Positions 38,804-47,732 of a DNA stretch of 64,000 nt are shown one piece after another. Both the position numbers and the translations under genes were made by a program. Origin of the DNA: Streptomyces sp. R21 (GTDB lineage Bacteria; Actinomycetota; Actinomycetes; Streptomycetales; Streptomycetaceae); NCBI RefSeq assembly GCF_041051975.1, contig NZ_CP163435.1:4278001-4342000 (forward strand). Direction: 5' to 3'. Position 1 is the stretch's first letter, and each line of letters opens with the position of its first letter. The notes below the pieces were generated by a model. It searched no databases. It was not told where the DNA came from and saw only the letters and a list, made by a program, of their open reading frames with translations.

Positions 38804-41602
38804 GTGGACACCCCCGTGGCCCCCTCCGCAGACGCTCCCCCGGAGATTCTGCAGATCCCCGCCCTCGCGGACGCCGAGGAGCTCACCTGCGACGTTCTCG
38901 TCATCGGCGGCGGCACGGCCGGCACCATGGCCGCCCTCACCGCCGCCGAGCACGGGGCGAACGTCCTCCTCCTGGAGAAGGCCCACGTGCGCCACTCCGG
39001 CGCCCTCGCCATGGGCATGGACGGCGTCAACAACGCCGTCATCCCCGGCCGCGCCGAGCCCGACGACTACGTCGCCGAGATCACCCGCGCCAACGACGGC
39101 ATCGTCGACCAGTCCACCGTCCGCCAGACCGCGACCCGCGGCTTCGCGATGGTGGAGCGTCTGGAGTCGTACGGCGTGAAGTTCGAGAAGGACGAGCACG
39201 GCGAGTACGCGGTCCGCCAGGTGCACCGCTCCGGCTCCTACGTGTTGCCGATGCCCGAGGGCAAGGATGTGAAGAAGGTCCTCTACCGGCAGCTGCGGCG
39301 ACGCGAGATGCGCGAGCGGATCCGCATCGAGAACCGCGTGATGCCGGTGCGGGTGCTCACCGGCGCCGACGGCCGGGCGATCGGCGCGGCGGGCTTCAAC
39401 ACCCGTACGGGAACCTTCGTCACCGTCCGCGCCGGGGCCGTGATCCTCGCAACGGGCGCCTGCGGCCGCCTCGGTCTGCCCGCCTCCGGCTACCTCTACG
39501 GCACCTACGAGAACCCGACCAACGCCGGTGACGGCTACGCCATGGCCTACCACGCGGGCGCCGAACTCACCGGCATCGAGTGCTTCCAGATCAACCCGCT
39601 GATCAAGGACTACAACGGCCCCGCCTGCGCCTACGTCGCCAACCCGTTCGGCGGCTACCAGGTCAACCGGCACGGCGAACGCTTCGTCGACTCCGACTAC
39701 TGGTCGGGCCAGATGATGGCGGAGTTCGCCGCTGAAGTCGCCTCCGACCGCGGTCCCGTCTACCTGAAGCTCAGTCATCTCCCCGAGGAGTCGGTCAGCG
39801 CCCTCGAATCCATCCTGCACTCCACGGAACGCCCGACCCGCGGCACCTTCCACGCCGGCCGGGGCCACGACTACCGCACCCACGACATCGAGATGCACAT
39901 CTCCGAGATCGGCCTGTGCGGCGGCCATTCCGCGTCCGGCGTCCGCGTCGACGACCACGCGCGCACGACCGTGCCGCGGCTGTACGCCGCCGGGGACCTG
40001 GCCTGCGTCCCCCACAACTACATGATCGGCGCCTTCGTCTTCGGCGACCTCGCGGGAGCCGACGCGTCCCAGTACACGCCGTACGAGGGCGAGTTGCCGC
40101 AGGACCAGCTGCGCGACGCGCACGATCTGGTCTACCGCCCGTTGCGCAACCCGGACGGGCCCCCGCAGCCCCAGGTCGAGTACAAACTCCGCCGCTTCGT
40201 GAACGACTACGTGGCCCCGCCGAAATCCGGCGCGCGCCTCTCCCTCGCCCTGGAGGCGTTCGAGCGGATGCGCGCGGACGTCGCCGAGATGGGCGCCCGC
40301 ACCGCGCACGAGCTGATGCGGTGCGCGGAGGTCTCCTTCATTCGCGACTGCGCGGAGATGGCCGCGCGCGCCTCCCTCGCCCGCACCGAGTCCCGCTGGG
40401 GCCTCTACCACGACCGCCTGGACCACCCGGCCCGCGACGACGCCTCCTGGTTCCACCACCTCGACCTGCACAAGTCCCCCTCCGGCTCGATGGAGTTCAC
40501 GGCCCGACCCGTAGCTCCGTATCTCGTCCCGATCCCCGACTTCACCCCGACCGGCGGCCCCTCCCGGCACCTCGGCGAGGTCCACCCGGAGCAGGTGGCC
40601 ACGGCCGGGGCCCGCGAGGTGGCGCCAGTGACCTCACAACCGACGGCGACCCCCACCCCGGGCGCCGGCGCCCTCTCCGTCTCCGATCGCTCAGGCGAGG
40701 GCGAAGACCGGGGCGAACCCGGTTCCCCCCGCCTCCTCGAACTCCTCGCCCTAGCCGAGGAGGAACCCGAACTCACCGCACTGCGCCCCTACTTGGACGA
40801 CCCCTCCCCCGCAGTCCGACGCGCGGCGGTCGCCGTCCTCACCGAGACCGTGCCGCCCGGCACCGGTCCCGCCCTCTCCTTTGCCCTCCGAGACGCACAC
40901 GCGGGCGTACGCGCCGCCGCGGCGGCCTCCCTGCGGGAACTCGTCGAGACGCTCCCGCCCGGCCCCGAACTCCGTGACGGCCTCGCCGCCGCCCTCACCG
41001 AGGACGACCCCGTCGTACGAGCCGCCGCACTGGACGTCCTGCGTGCCCTGCGCCTGGGCGACGCGGAGCTGTTCGTGACCGTCCTCGCCGACCCGGACAC
41101 CGCCGTCCGCATCGAGGCCGTGCGCGCCCTCGTCTCCGTCGACGCCACCGAGCCCCTGACCCGCGCTGCGGCCGACTCCTCCCGCGAGGTCCGCGTCACC
41201 GTGGCCAAGGCGCTGGCCCACGTGGCCCCGAACGGGCTCGTCGAGGGCACCCTCGACCAGCTCACTGGCGACCCCGACGCCCTGGTGCGCGCGGCGGCCT
41301 TCGAGGCGCTGGCAGCCACGGGATGCCCGGCTCCGCTGGCCGCCCGTGCTGTCGCCGCCCAGACCGACCCCGCCTGGCAGGTGCGGTCCGGCGCCGCGAC
41401 CGCGTTGTCCGCGGCCCCGGCCGGCCTCGCCGTACCCACCCTGGCCAAGGCCGTCGGCGACCCGAACGCAGACGTCCGCAAGGCCGCGGTGCTCGCGCTG
41501 ATACGGCACTCCGACACCGACGAGGACGCCCGCGCGGCCCTCGCCACGGCCACAACCGATTCCGACGCCGACGTCAGGGCCTACGCGTCACGAGCCTTGT
41601 GA
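38804..41602 (+). CDS. AprA/fumarate-reductase-like flavoprotein fused to HEAT repeats
   Basis: 932 aa from a GTG at 38804 with AAGG upstream. Residues 25-600: FAD-binding CDVLVIGGGTAGTMAALTAAEHGANVLLLEK, then HSGALAMGMDGVNNAV, AGAVILATGACGRLG, an active-site-like GFGG-type NPFGGYQVNRHGERF, and GLYAAGD-like RLYAAGDLACVPHNYM. This is the FAD_binding_2 family, closest in feel to adenylylsulfate reductase alpha (AprA) and fumarate reductase flavoproteins. After a Pro/Thr/Gly linker (about 605-650), nine HEAT-like repeats run to the C-terminus, each with a DPxxxVRxAA-type turn (DPSPAVRRAA, DPVVRAAA, DPNADVRKAA). No signal peptide, so cytosolic. It probably works with the ferredoxin at the head of the operon on the imported substrate. 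HEAT fusion is outside the usual architecture of these enzymes. Confidence 0.9.
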   Translation: MDTPVAPSADAPPEILQIPALADAEELTCDVLVIGGGTAGTMAALTAAEHGANVLLLEKAHVRHSGALAMGMDGVNNAVIPGRAEPDDYVAEITRANDGIVDQSTVRQTATRGFAMVERLESYGVKFEKDEHGEYAVRQVHRSGSYVLPMPEGKDVKKVLYRQLRRREMRERIRIENRVMPVRVLTGADGRAIGAAGFNTRTGTFVTVRAGAVILATGACGRLGLPASGYLYGTYENPTNAGDGYAMAYHAGAELTGIECFQINPLIKDYNGPACAYVANPFGGYQVNRHGERFVDSDYWSGQMMAEFAAEVASDRGPVYLKLSHLPEESVSALESILHSTERPTRGTFHAGRGHDYRTHDIEMHISEIGLCGGHSASGVRVDDHARTTVPRLYAAGDLACVPHNYMIGAFVFGDLAGADASQYTPYEGELPQDQLRDAHDLVYRPLRNPDGPPQPQVEYKLRRFVNDYVAPPKSGARLSLALEAFERMRADVAEMGARTAHELMRCAEVSFIRDCAEMAARASLARTESRWGLYHDRLDHPARDDASWFHHLDLHKSPSGSMEFTARPVAPYLVPIPDFTPTGGPSRHLGEVHPEQVATAGAREVAPVTSQPTATPTPGAGALSVSDRSGEGEDRGEPGSPRLLELLALAEEEPELTALRPYLDDPSPAVRRAAVAVLTETVPPGTGPALSFALRDAHAGVRAAAAASLRELVETLPPGPELRDGLAAALTEDDPVVRAAALDVLRALRLGDAELFVTVLADPDTAVRIEAVRALVSVDATEPLTRAAADSSREVRVTVAKALAHVAPNGLVEGTLDQLTGDPDALVRAAAFEALAATGCPAPLAARAVAAQTDPAWQVRSGAATALSAAPAGLAVPTLAKAVGDPNADVRKAAVLALIRHSDTDEDARAALATATTDSDADVRAYASRAL

Positions 41603-41603
41603 G

Positions 41604-41622
41604 GGTCGCAGGACCTGCGACC
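41604..41622. terminator. Hairpin immediately after the flavoprotein gene
   Basis: GGTCGCAGG (41604-41612) and CCTGCGACC (41614-41622) form a perfect 9-bp inverted repeat one base after the TGA stop and before the convergent recQ gene. With a one-base centre, the inner pairs must open to form a loop. Confidence 0.6.
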
Positions 41623-41682
41623 GTCACGGGCTCCCTGTGGCTCTGACCGTCACAGAGGTCGGCCCCCCCCTATTCCGGCCCT

Positions 41683-43677
41683 CTATATCCAGTCCTCGGG
41701 CTCCGGCTCCATTTCCATCTCGGGCCAGTCCGGGCCCGGGTCCGGTGCCTCGCCCGGTGCCGGGTCGGGCACGGGACTCGGCGTCTCAGGGACCCCGCCC
41801 AGGGAGCCAAGAACCGCCAGCACGCCCTCCCCGTATGTGGCGAGCTTCTTCTCACCCACGCCGCTGATCCCACCCAGCTCCGCCACCGACTTCGGCCACA
41901 CCGTGGCAATCTCCCGCAACGTGGCGTCATGGAAGATGACGTACGCCGGAACGCCCTGCTCCTTGGCCTGTTCGGCACGCCAGGAACGCAGCGCCTCGAA
42001 GGCGGGCACCAGTTCCTCGGGCAGCTCGACCGCGGCAGCCTTGGCCTTGCGCTCCCCCCGGGAGGACGACGAGCGGGCGGTGGGCGGCTTGGGCGCCTCC
42101 TTGCGCAACGGCACCTCCCGCTCGCGCCGCAGCACCGTCCCACTGGCATCGGTCAGCACCAGCGTCCCGTAGTCGCCCTCGACCGCGAGCAGCCCCTGAG
42201 CCAGCAACTGCCGGACGACACCCCGCCATTCGGACTCGGCCAACTCCTCGCCGATGCCGAACACGGACAGCTGGTCATGGTCGAACTGGATCACCTTGGC
42301 GGTGCGCCGCCCCAGCAGGATGTCGACGATCTGGACCGCACCGAACTTCTGCCCCCGCTCCCGCTGCAATCGCACCACCGTGGACAGCAGCTTCTGCGCC
42401 GCGACGGTGCCGTCCCAGGTCTCGGGCGGCGTGAGACACGTGTCGCAGTTGCCGCAGGCGGGGGTGCGGGGGTCCTGGCCGAAGTAGGCCAGGAGCTGAC
42501 CCCGCCGGCACTCGGCCGTCTCGCACAGCGCCAGCATCGAGTCCAGATGGGCGGCGGCCCGACGTCGGAACGCCTCGTCGCCCTCGCTGCCCTGGATCAG
42601 CTTCCGCTGCTGGACCACGTCCTGCAGGCCATAGGCCATCCAGGCCGTGGACGGCAGTCCGTCGCGGCCCGCGCGACCCGTCTCCTGGTAGTAGCCCTCG
42701 ACCGACTTCGGCAGGTCGAGGTGGGCGACGAACCGGACGTCCGGCTTGTCGATACCCATCCCGAAGGCGATGGTCGCGCAGACCACCAGCCCCTCCTCAC
42801 GCAGGAAGCGCGACTGGTGCCTGGCGCGCGTACCCGCGTCCAGGCCCGCGTGGTACGGCACCGCCTCGATGCCGTTGCGGGAGAGGAACTCGGCGGTCTT
42901 CTCCACCGAGTTGCGCGAGAGGCAGTACACGATGCCCGCGTCGCCCTCGTGCTCCTCTCGCAGGAAGGACAGCAGCTGCTTCTTGGGGTCGGCCTTCGGG
43001 ACTATCCGGTACTGGATGTTCGGCCGGTCGAAGCTCGCCTCGAAGTGGCGCGCCGTCGGCATGCCCAGGCGCTGGGTGATCTCCTGGTGCGTCGCCCGCG
43101 TGGCCGTGGCCGTCAGCGCGATCCGCGGGACGTCCGGCCAGCGCTCGCCGAGCAGGGAGAGCGCCAGATAGTCGGGGCGGAAGTCGTGGCCCCACTGGGA
43201 CACGCAGTGCGCCTCGTCGATGGCGAAGAGGGAGATCTTGGCACGTGACAGCAGGTCGAGGGTCGTGTCCAGGCGCAGCCGCTCCGGGGCGAGGTAGAGC
43301 AGGTCGAGCTCTCCCGCCAGGAACTCCGCCTCCACCGTGCGCCGCTCGTCGAAGTCCTGCGTGGAGTTCATGAACCCGGCGCGCACGCCCAGCGCCCGCA
43401 GCGCGTCCACCTGGTCCTGCATGAGCGCGATGAGGGGCGAGACGACGATTCCCGTACCGGGTCTGACCAGGGACGGAATCTGGTAGCACAGCGACTTGCC
43501 GCCACCCGTCGGCATCAGGACGACGGCGTCACCGCCCGCCACGACGTGCTCGATGATCGCTTCCTGCTCGCCGCGGAAGGCGTCGTACCCGAAGACCCGG
43601 TGGAGCGTGGCCAGCGCCTCGCTGTCACCCAGAGTCCCCGTAGCGCCCGCTTCGGTCATCACACCCGTCCCACCCAT
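41683..43677 (-). CDS. recQ: ATP-dependent DNA helicase RecQ
   Basis: 664 aa from ATG 43677 with GGGGGA 6 nt upstream; ATG 43659 is a possible alternative. Helicase motifs: FRGEQEAIIEHV (motif 0), LMPTGGGKSLCYQ (Walker A), FAIDEAHCVSQWGHDFRPDY (DEAH plus aromatic-rich loop), LTATAT, IVYCLSRNSVEKT, IAFGMGIDKPDVRFV, and QETGRAGRDG (motif VI). The zinc Cys set (CRRGQLLAYFG, CGNCDTC) and winged-helix RQC region follow, then an HRDC domain from about 545 to 620 and an acidic Pro/Glu tail (EMEMEPEPEDWI). It unwinds recombination and replication intermediates. Convergent with the flavoprotein operon; divergent from the secreted-protein gene, with 251 bp between containing a TTATCCACA sequence. Confidence 0.95.
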   Translation of the reverse strand: MGGTGVMTEAGATGTLGDSEALATLHRVFGYDAFRGEQEAIIEHVVAGGDAVVLMPTGGGKSLCYQIPSLVRPGTGIVVSPLIALMQDQVDALRALGVRAGFMNSTQDFDERRTVEAEFLAGELDLLYLAPERLRLDTTLDLLSRAKISLFAIDEAHCVSQWGHDFRPDYLALSLLGERWPDVPRIALTATATRATHQEITQRLGMPTARHFEASFDRPNIQYRIVPKADPKKQLLSFLREEHEGDAGIVYCLSRNSVEKTAEFLSRNGIEAVPYHAGLDAGTRARHQSRFLREEGLVVCATIAFGMGIDKPDVRFVAHLDLPKSVEGYYQETGRAGRDGLPSTAWMAYGLQDVVQQRKLIQGSEGDEAFRRRAAAHLDSMLALCETAECRRGQLLAYFGQDPRTPACGNCDTCLTPPETWDGTVAAQKLLSTVVRLQRERGQKFGAVQIVDILLGRRTAKVIQFDHDQLSVFGIGEELAESEWRGVVRQLLAQGLLAVEGDYGTLVLTDASGTVLRREREVPLRKEAPKPPTARSSSSRGERKAKAAAVELPEELVPAFEALRSWRAEQAKEQGVPAYVIFHDATLREIATVWPKSVAELGGISGVGEKKLATYGEGVLAVLGSLGGVPETPSPVPDPAPGEAPDPGPDWPEMEMEPEPEDWI

Positions 43678-43928
43678 CGCCCGTCCCCCGTCCGTCGTGC
43701 TTCTCCCACGACAGCCACCATAGGCCTCCGCGCCGACAGTCCCAGAGTTATCCACAGGCTGCGCGGATCCGGTGGCCCGCCCGCTCGGCCCGCCGTCAGT
43801 CCGTCGGGCCATCCGGATGGCAGGCCTGCGGCATTCCGGACATGCTGCTCGAGCGGGACGGGGGAGGGCCCGCCGCCGGATGGGCGTCCTCCCGGGCGTC
43901 TCCCCTTCATTCCAAGGAGTCCCGCCGC

Positions 43929-44429
43929 ATGTCCGCACGTCCCCTGAAGGCCTTCTTCGCTCTGGCGGCGGCAGCGTCGCTGGCCCTGGCCGCCGCTCCC
44001 GCCCGGGCCGCGACCGACCCGGACCCCAGTGTCTGGACCGACCTGTCCAAGACGTACGACGCTACCTCCGCGTACGCCTACGAGCCGTTCGGCGTCGCCG
44101 ACCGATACGTCCGCACCGACGACTGTGTCGCCAACCCGCCGGAGGGCGGCATGGGCTACCACTACGTCAAGAAGAAGAACATCGGCTCGCTCGACCCCGC
44201 CGCACCGGCGGCCCTGCTCTACGAGGACAGGGGCGACGGCAAGCGCCGGCTCGTCGCGGTGGAGTGGGTGGTCGCGGACACGGGCCAGGCCACGCCGAAG
44301 CTGTTCGGCCAGACCTTCCAGAAGAACGAGCTGCCCGGTCACTTCACCCTGCACGCCTGGCTCTACAAGCCCAACCCCCGGGGCCTGTTCCACTCCTGGA
44401 ACCCCAGGGTCACCTGCCCGGCCCCCTGA
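43929..44429 (+). CDS. Small secreted protein of unknown function
   Basis: 166 aa from ATG 43929 with AAGGAG 9 nt upstream. A clear Sec signal peptide (MSARPLKAFFALAAAASLALAA ending APARAATDP) is cleaved near residue 28. The mature part (about 138 residues) is rich in aromatic and charged residues: YEPFGVADRYVRTDDCVANPPEGGMGYHYVKKKNIGSLDP, VAVEWVVAD, GHFTLHAWLYKPNPRGLFHSWNPRV. It has two Cys (DDC, TCP) that could form one disulfide. The GMGYHYV/GHFTLHAWLY pattern recurs in extracellular actinobacterial proteins, but I cannot name a function. It ends at a strong bidirectional terminator shared with nuoN. Confidence 0.8.
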   Translation: MSARPLKAFFALAAAASLALAAAPARAATDPDPSVWTDLSKTYDATSAYAYEPFGVADRYVRTDDCVANPPEGGMGYHYVKKKNIGSLDPAAPAALLYEDRGDGKRRLVAVEWVVADTGQATPKLFGQTFQKNELPGHFTLHAWLYKPNPRGLFHSWNPRVTCPAP

Positions 44430-44446
44430 CCCCACGAGCGCATGCG

Positions 44447-44481
44447 TCGGGCCCCGGCTCCCTGAGGAGACCGGGGCCCGA
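44447..44481. terminator. Bidirectional terminator between the secreted-protein gene and nuoN
   Basis: TCGGGCCCCGG (44447-44457) and CCGGGGCCCGA (44471-44481) form a perfect 11-bp stem with a 13-nt loop between two convergent genes. Confidence 0.85.
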
Positions 44482-44509
44482 TGCCCATACTTGGCAGCGT
44501 TGTGGCAGG

Positions 44510-46159
44510 TCAGCGGACGAAGACTCCCGCCTGTCCCGCCAGATCCAGGAAGTACTGCGGCGCCACACCGACCACGAGCGTGACCGCCACTCCCACCGCG
44601 ATCGCCGTCATGGTCAGCGGCGACGGCACGGCGACCGTCGGACCCTCGGGACGAGGCTCGCTGAAGAACATGAGCACGATCACGCGGATGTAGAAGAACG
44701 CCGCGATCGCCGAGGAGATCACACCGACCACGACCAGCGCTCCCGCACCGCCCTCCGCCGCCGCCTTGAACACGGCGAACTTCCCGGCGAAACCAGAGGT
44801 CAGCGGGATGCCCGCGAAGGCCAGCAGGAAGACCGCGAACACGGCCGCCACCAGCGGAGACCTGCGTCCCAGGCCCGCCCACTTGGACAGGTGCGTGGCC
44901 TCGCCGCCCGCGTCACGTACGAGCGTCACGACGGCGAAGGCGCCGATGGTGACGAACGAGTACGCGCCCAGGTAGAAGAGGACGGAGGACACGCCGTCCG
45001 GCGTCGTCGCGATGACACCCGCGAGGATGAAGCCCGCGTGCGCGATCGACGAGTACGCCAGAAGCCGCTTGATGTCGGTCTGGGTGATCGCGACGATCGC
45101 ACCGCCCAGCATGGTGACGATCGCGACGGCCCACATGACCGGCCGCCAGTCCCAGCGCAGCCCGGGCAGGACGACGTACAGCAGGCGCAGGAGCGCGCCG
45201 AACGCGGCCACCTTCGTCGCCGCCGCCATGAACCCGGTGACGGGCGTCGGTGCTCCCTGGTACACGTCCGGGGTCCACATGTGGAACGGCACCGCGCCGA
45301 CCTTGAACAGCAGACCCATGACGACCATCGCGGCGCCGATGAGCAGCAGCACATCGTTGCCCATGGTGCCGGCGAGCGCCGGGTCGACGTTCTGGATGGT
45401 GCCGTCGACGACCTGAGCGATCGTCGCGTACGACACCGAGCCCGCGTAGCCGTACAGCAGGGCGATGCCGAACAGCGTGAACGCGGAGGCGAACGCGCCG
45501 AGCAGGAAGTACTTGACCGCGGCCTCCTGGGACATGAGCCGCTTGCGGCGGGCCACGGCACAGAGCAGGTACAGCGGGAGCGAGAACACTTCCAGCGCGA
45601 TGAAGAGCGTCAGCAGGTCGTTGGCCGACGGGAAGACCAGCATGCCGCCGATCGCGAAGAGCAGCAGCGGGAACACCTCGGTGGTGGTGAACCCGGCCTT
45701 GACCGCGGCCTTCTCGCTGTCGCTGCCCGGCACGGAGGCGGCCTGCGCGGCGAACGAGTCGACGCGGTTGCCGTGCGCCTCCGGGTCGAGGCGGCGCTCG
45801 GCGAAGGTGAAGACACCGAGGATTCCGGCGAGCAGGATCGTGCCCTGGAGGAACAGGGACGGTCCGTCGACGGCGATCGCGCCCATCGCCGCGATGTGCG
45901 CCTTCGTGGTGCCGTATCCGCCCGCCGCGAGCCCGACGACCGCCGCGAAGGCGGCCGCGAGCGCGACGACGGACAGGAACACCTGGGCGTAGTAGCGGAA
46001 TTTGCGCGGTACGAACGCCTCGACCAGCACACCGACGACCGCCGCCCCGATGACGATCAAGGTGGGCGACAATTGTGCGTATTCGATCTTCGGCGCGTCG
46101 ATCTTGTCGATCGGGTCCGCCGCCATTGTCCACAGGCTGTGGACGGCTGTTGCGCTCAC
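44510..46159 (-). CDS. nuoN: NADH-quinone oxidoreductase subunit N
   Basis: 549 aa from a GTG at 46159 (4-bp overlap with nuoM). It is the antiporter-like membrane subunit next to NuoK/NuoJ in the arm of complex I and pumps protons. Fourteen or so helices; the conserved antiporter signature is at GLLFKVGAVPFHMWTPDVYQGAPTPVTGFMAAATKVAAFG (Lys and His for proton transfer), with LALEVFSLPLYLL (Glu in helix 5) before it and KRLLAYSSIAHAGFIL after it. Longer than E. coli NuoN (485) because of an N-terminal extension. Last gene of the operon. Its 5' end contains an exact TTGTCCACA with a partial inverted copy (46126-46146). Confidence 0.97.
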   Translation of the reverse strand: MSATAVHSLWTMAADPIDKIDAPKIEYAQLSPTLIVIGAAVVGVLVEAFVPRKFRYYAQVFLSVVALAAAFAAVVGLAAGGYGTTKAHIAAMGAIAVDGPSLFLQGTILLAGILGVFTFAERRLDPEAHGNRVDSFAAQAASVPGSDSEKAAVKAGFTTTEVFPLLLFAIGGMLVFPSANDLLTLFIALEVFSLPLYLLCAVARRKRLMSQEAAVKYFLLGAFASAFTLFGIALLYGYAGSVSYATIAQVVDGTIQNVDPALAGTMGNDVLLLIGAAMVVMGLLFKVGAVPFHMWTPDVYQGAPTPVTGFMAAATKVAAFGALLRLLYVVLPGLRWDWRPVMWAVAIVTMLGGAIVAITQTDIKRLLAYSSIAHAGFILAGVIATTPDGVSSVLFYLGAYSFVTIGAFAVVTLVRDAGGEATHLSKWAGLGRRSPLVAAVFAVFLLAFAGIPLTSGFAGKFAVFKAAAEGGAGALVVVGVISSAIAAFFYIRVIVLMFFSEPRPEGPTVAVPSPLTMTAIAVGVAVTLVVGVAPQYFLDLAGQAGVFVR

Positions 46160-47727
46160 TTGGCCGCCTCCACCTCGGGCTTGGGGTCCTTCTTGTGTAC
46201 GTCTGACATGGTCTGCTTGACCGCCGGGTTGACGATGTCGGTGACCGGCTTCGGGTAGACGCCCAGGAAGATCAGCAGCGCGATCAGCGGGGCGACCACC
46301 AGGAGCTCCCGCACCCTGAGATCCGGCATTTCGGCGACCTCCGCCTTCACCGGGCCCGTCATCGTCCGCTGGTAGAGGACGAGCGTGTAGAGCGCGGCGA
46401 GGACGATGCCGAAGGTGGCGATGATCCCGACCGCCGGGTAGCGCGTGAACGTGCCGACCAGGACCAGGAACTCACTGACGAAGGGCGCGAGGCCCGGCAG
46501 CGAGAGGGTGGCGAGACCACCGATCAGGAAGGTGCCGGCGAGCACCGGCGCGACCTTCTGCACGCCTCCGTAGTCGGCGATCAGACGCGAGCCGCGCCGC
46601 GAGATCAGGAAGCCCGCCACCAGCATCAGGGCGGCGGTCGAGATTCCGTGGTTGACCATGTAGAGCGTCGCGCCCGACTGGCCCTGGCTGGTCATCGCGA
46701 AGATGCCCAGGATGATGAACCCGAAGTGCGAGATCGACGCGTATGCCACCAGCCGCTTGATGTCCCGCTGGCCGACGGCGAGCAGCGCCCCGTAGATGAT
46801 GCTGATCAGCGCCAGGACGAGGATGGCGGGCGTCGCCCACTTGCTGGCCTCCGGGAAGAGCTGGAGGCAGTAGCGGAGCATCGCGAAGGTGCCGACCTTG
46901 TCGACGACCGCCGTGATCAGCACGGCGACCGGGGTGGTGGCCTCACCCATGGCGTTGGGCAGCCAGGTGTGCAGCGGCCACAGGGGCGCCTTTACCGCGA
47001 AGGCGAAGAAGAACCCGAGGAACAGCCACCGCTCGGTGCTGGTCGCCATGTGCAGCGAACCGTTGGCCCGGGCCTCGGCGATCGCCTGGAGCGAGAAGTT
47101 CCCGGCCACTACGTAGAGACCGATCACGGCGGCCAGCATGATGAGGCCGCCGACCAGGTTGTAGAGGAGGAACTTCACGGCGGCGTACGAGCGTTGGGTC
47201 GCCGCCACCTCGTCGCCGTGCTCGTGGGCCTTGTCGCCGAAGCCGCCGATGAGGAAGTACATCGGGATGAGCATGGCTTCGAAGAAGATGTAGAAGAGGA
47301 AGACGTCGGTGGCCTCGAAGGAGATGATCACCATCGCCTCGACGGCCAGGATCAGAGCGAAGAAGCCCTGAGTCGGCCGCCAGCGCTTGTTCCCGGTCTC
47401 GTGCGGGTCGGCGTCGTGCCAGCCCGCGAGGATGATGAACGGGATCAGCAGCGCGGTCAGCGCGATGAGCGCCACCCCGATGCCGTCCACGCCCAGCTCG
47501 TAGCGCACCCCGAAGTCCTTGATCCAGGCGTGCGATTCGGTGAGCTGGTAGCGGTCGCCGTCGGGATCGAAGCGCACCAGAGTCACGGCGGCGAGCGCCA
47601 GGGTGGCGAGCGAGACGAGCAGCGCCAGCCACTTGGCGGCGACGCGCCGCGCGGCCGGCACGGCGGCCGTGGCGATCGCCCCGAGTGCCGGGAGCGCCGC
47701 CGTCGCTGTCAACAGAGGAAAGGACAT
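46156..47727 (-). CDS. nuoM: NADH-quinone oxidoreductase subunit M
   Basis: 523 aa. Proton-pumping antiporter-like subunit in the middle of the membrane arm. Conserved residues: Glu in FYIFFEAMLIPMYFLIG (helix 5), Lys in FAFAVKAPLWPLHTWLPNAMGEATTPVAVLI (helix 7, with the discontinuous helix), His/Lys in KRLVAYASISHFGFIILG. C-terminus is a short polar tail ending KPEVEAAK. Starts 5 bp after the nuoL stop and overlaps nuoN by 4 bp. Confidence 0.97.
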   Translation of the reverse strand: MSFPLLTATAALPALGAIATAAVPAARRVAAKWLALLVSLATLALAAVTLVRFDPDGDRYQLTESHAWIKDFGVRYELGVDGIGVALIALTALLIPFIILAGWHDADPHETGNKRWRPTQGFFALILAVEAMVIISFEATDVFLFYIFFEAMLIPMYFLIGGFGDKAHEHGDEVAATQRSYAAVKFLLYNLVGGLIMLAAVIGLYVVAGNFSLQAIAEARANGSLHMATSTERWLFLGFFFAFAVKAPLWPLHTWLPNAMGEATTPVAVLITAVVDKVGTFAMLRYCLQLFPEASKWATPAILVLALISIIYGALLAVGQRDIKRLVAYASISHFGFIILGIFAMTSQGQSGATLYMVNHGISTAALMLVAGFLISRRGSRLIADYGGVQKVAPVLAGTFLIGGLATLSLPGLAPFVSEFLVLVGTFTRYPAVGIIATFGIVLAALYTLVLYQRTMTGPVKAEVAEMPDLRVRELLVVAPLIALLIFLGVYPKPVTDIVNPAVKQTMSDVHKKDPKPEVEAAK

Positions 47728-47732
47728 CGGTA

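Noticed and set aside
38804..40600. True dissimilatory APS reductase (AprA)
   Set aside because: The ferredoxin is much shorter than AprB, no sat or qmo genes are nearby, and the setting is an ABC importer in an aerobic actinobacterium. Only the fold is similar.
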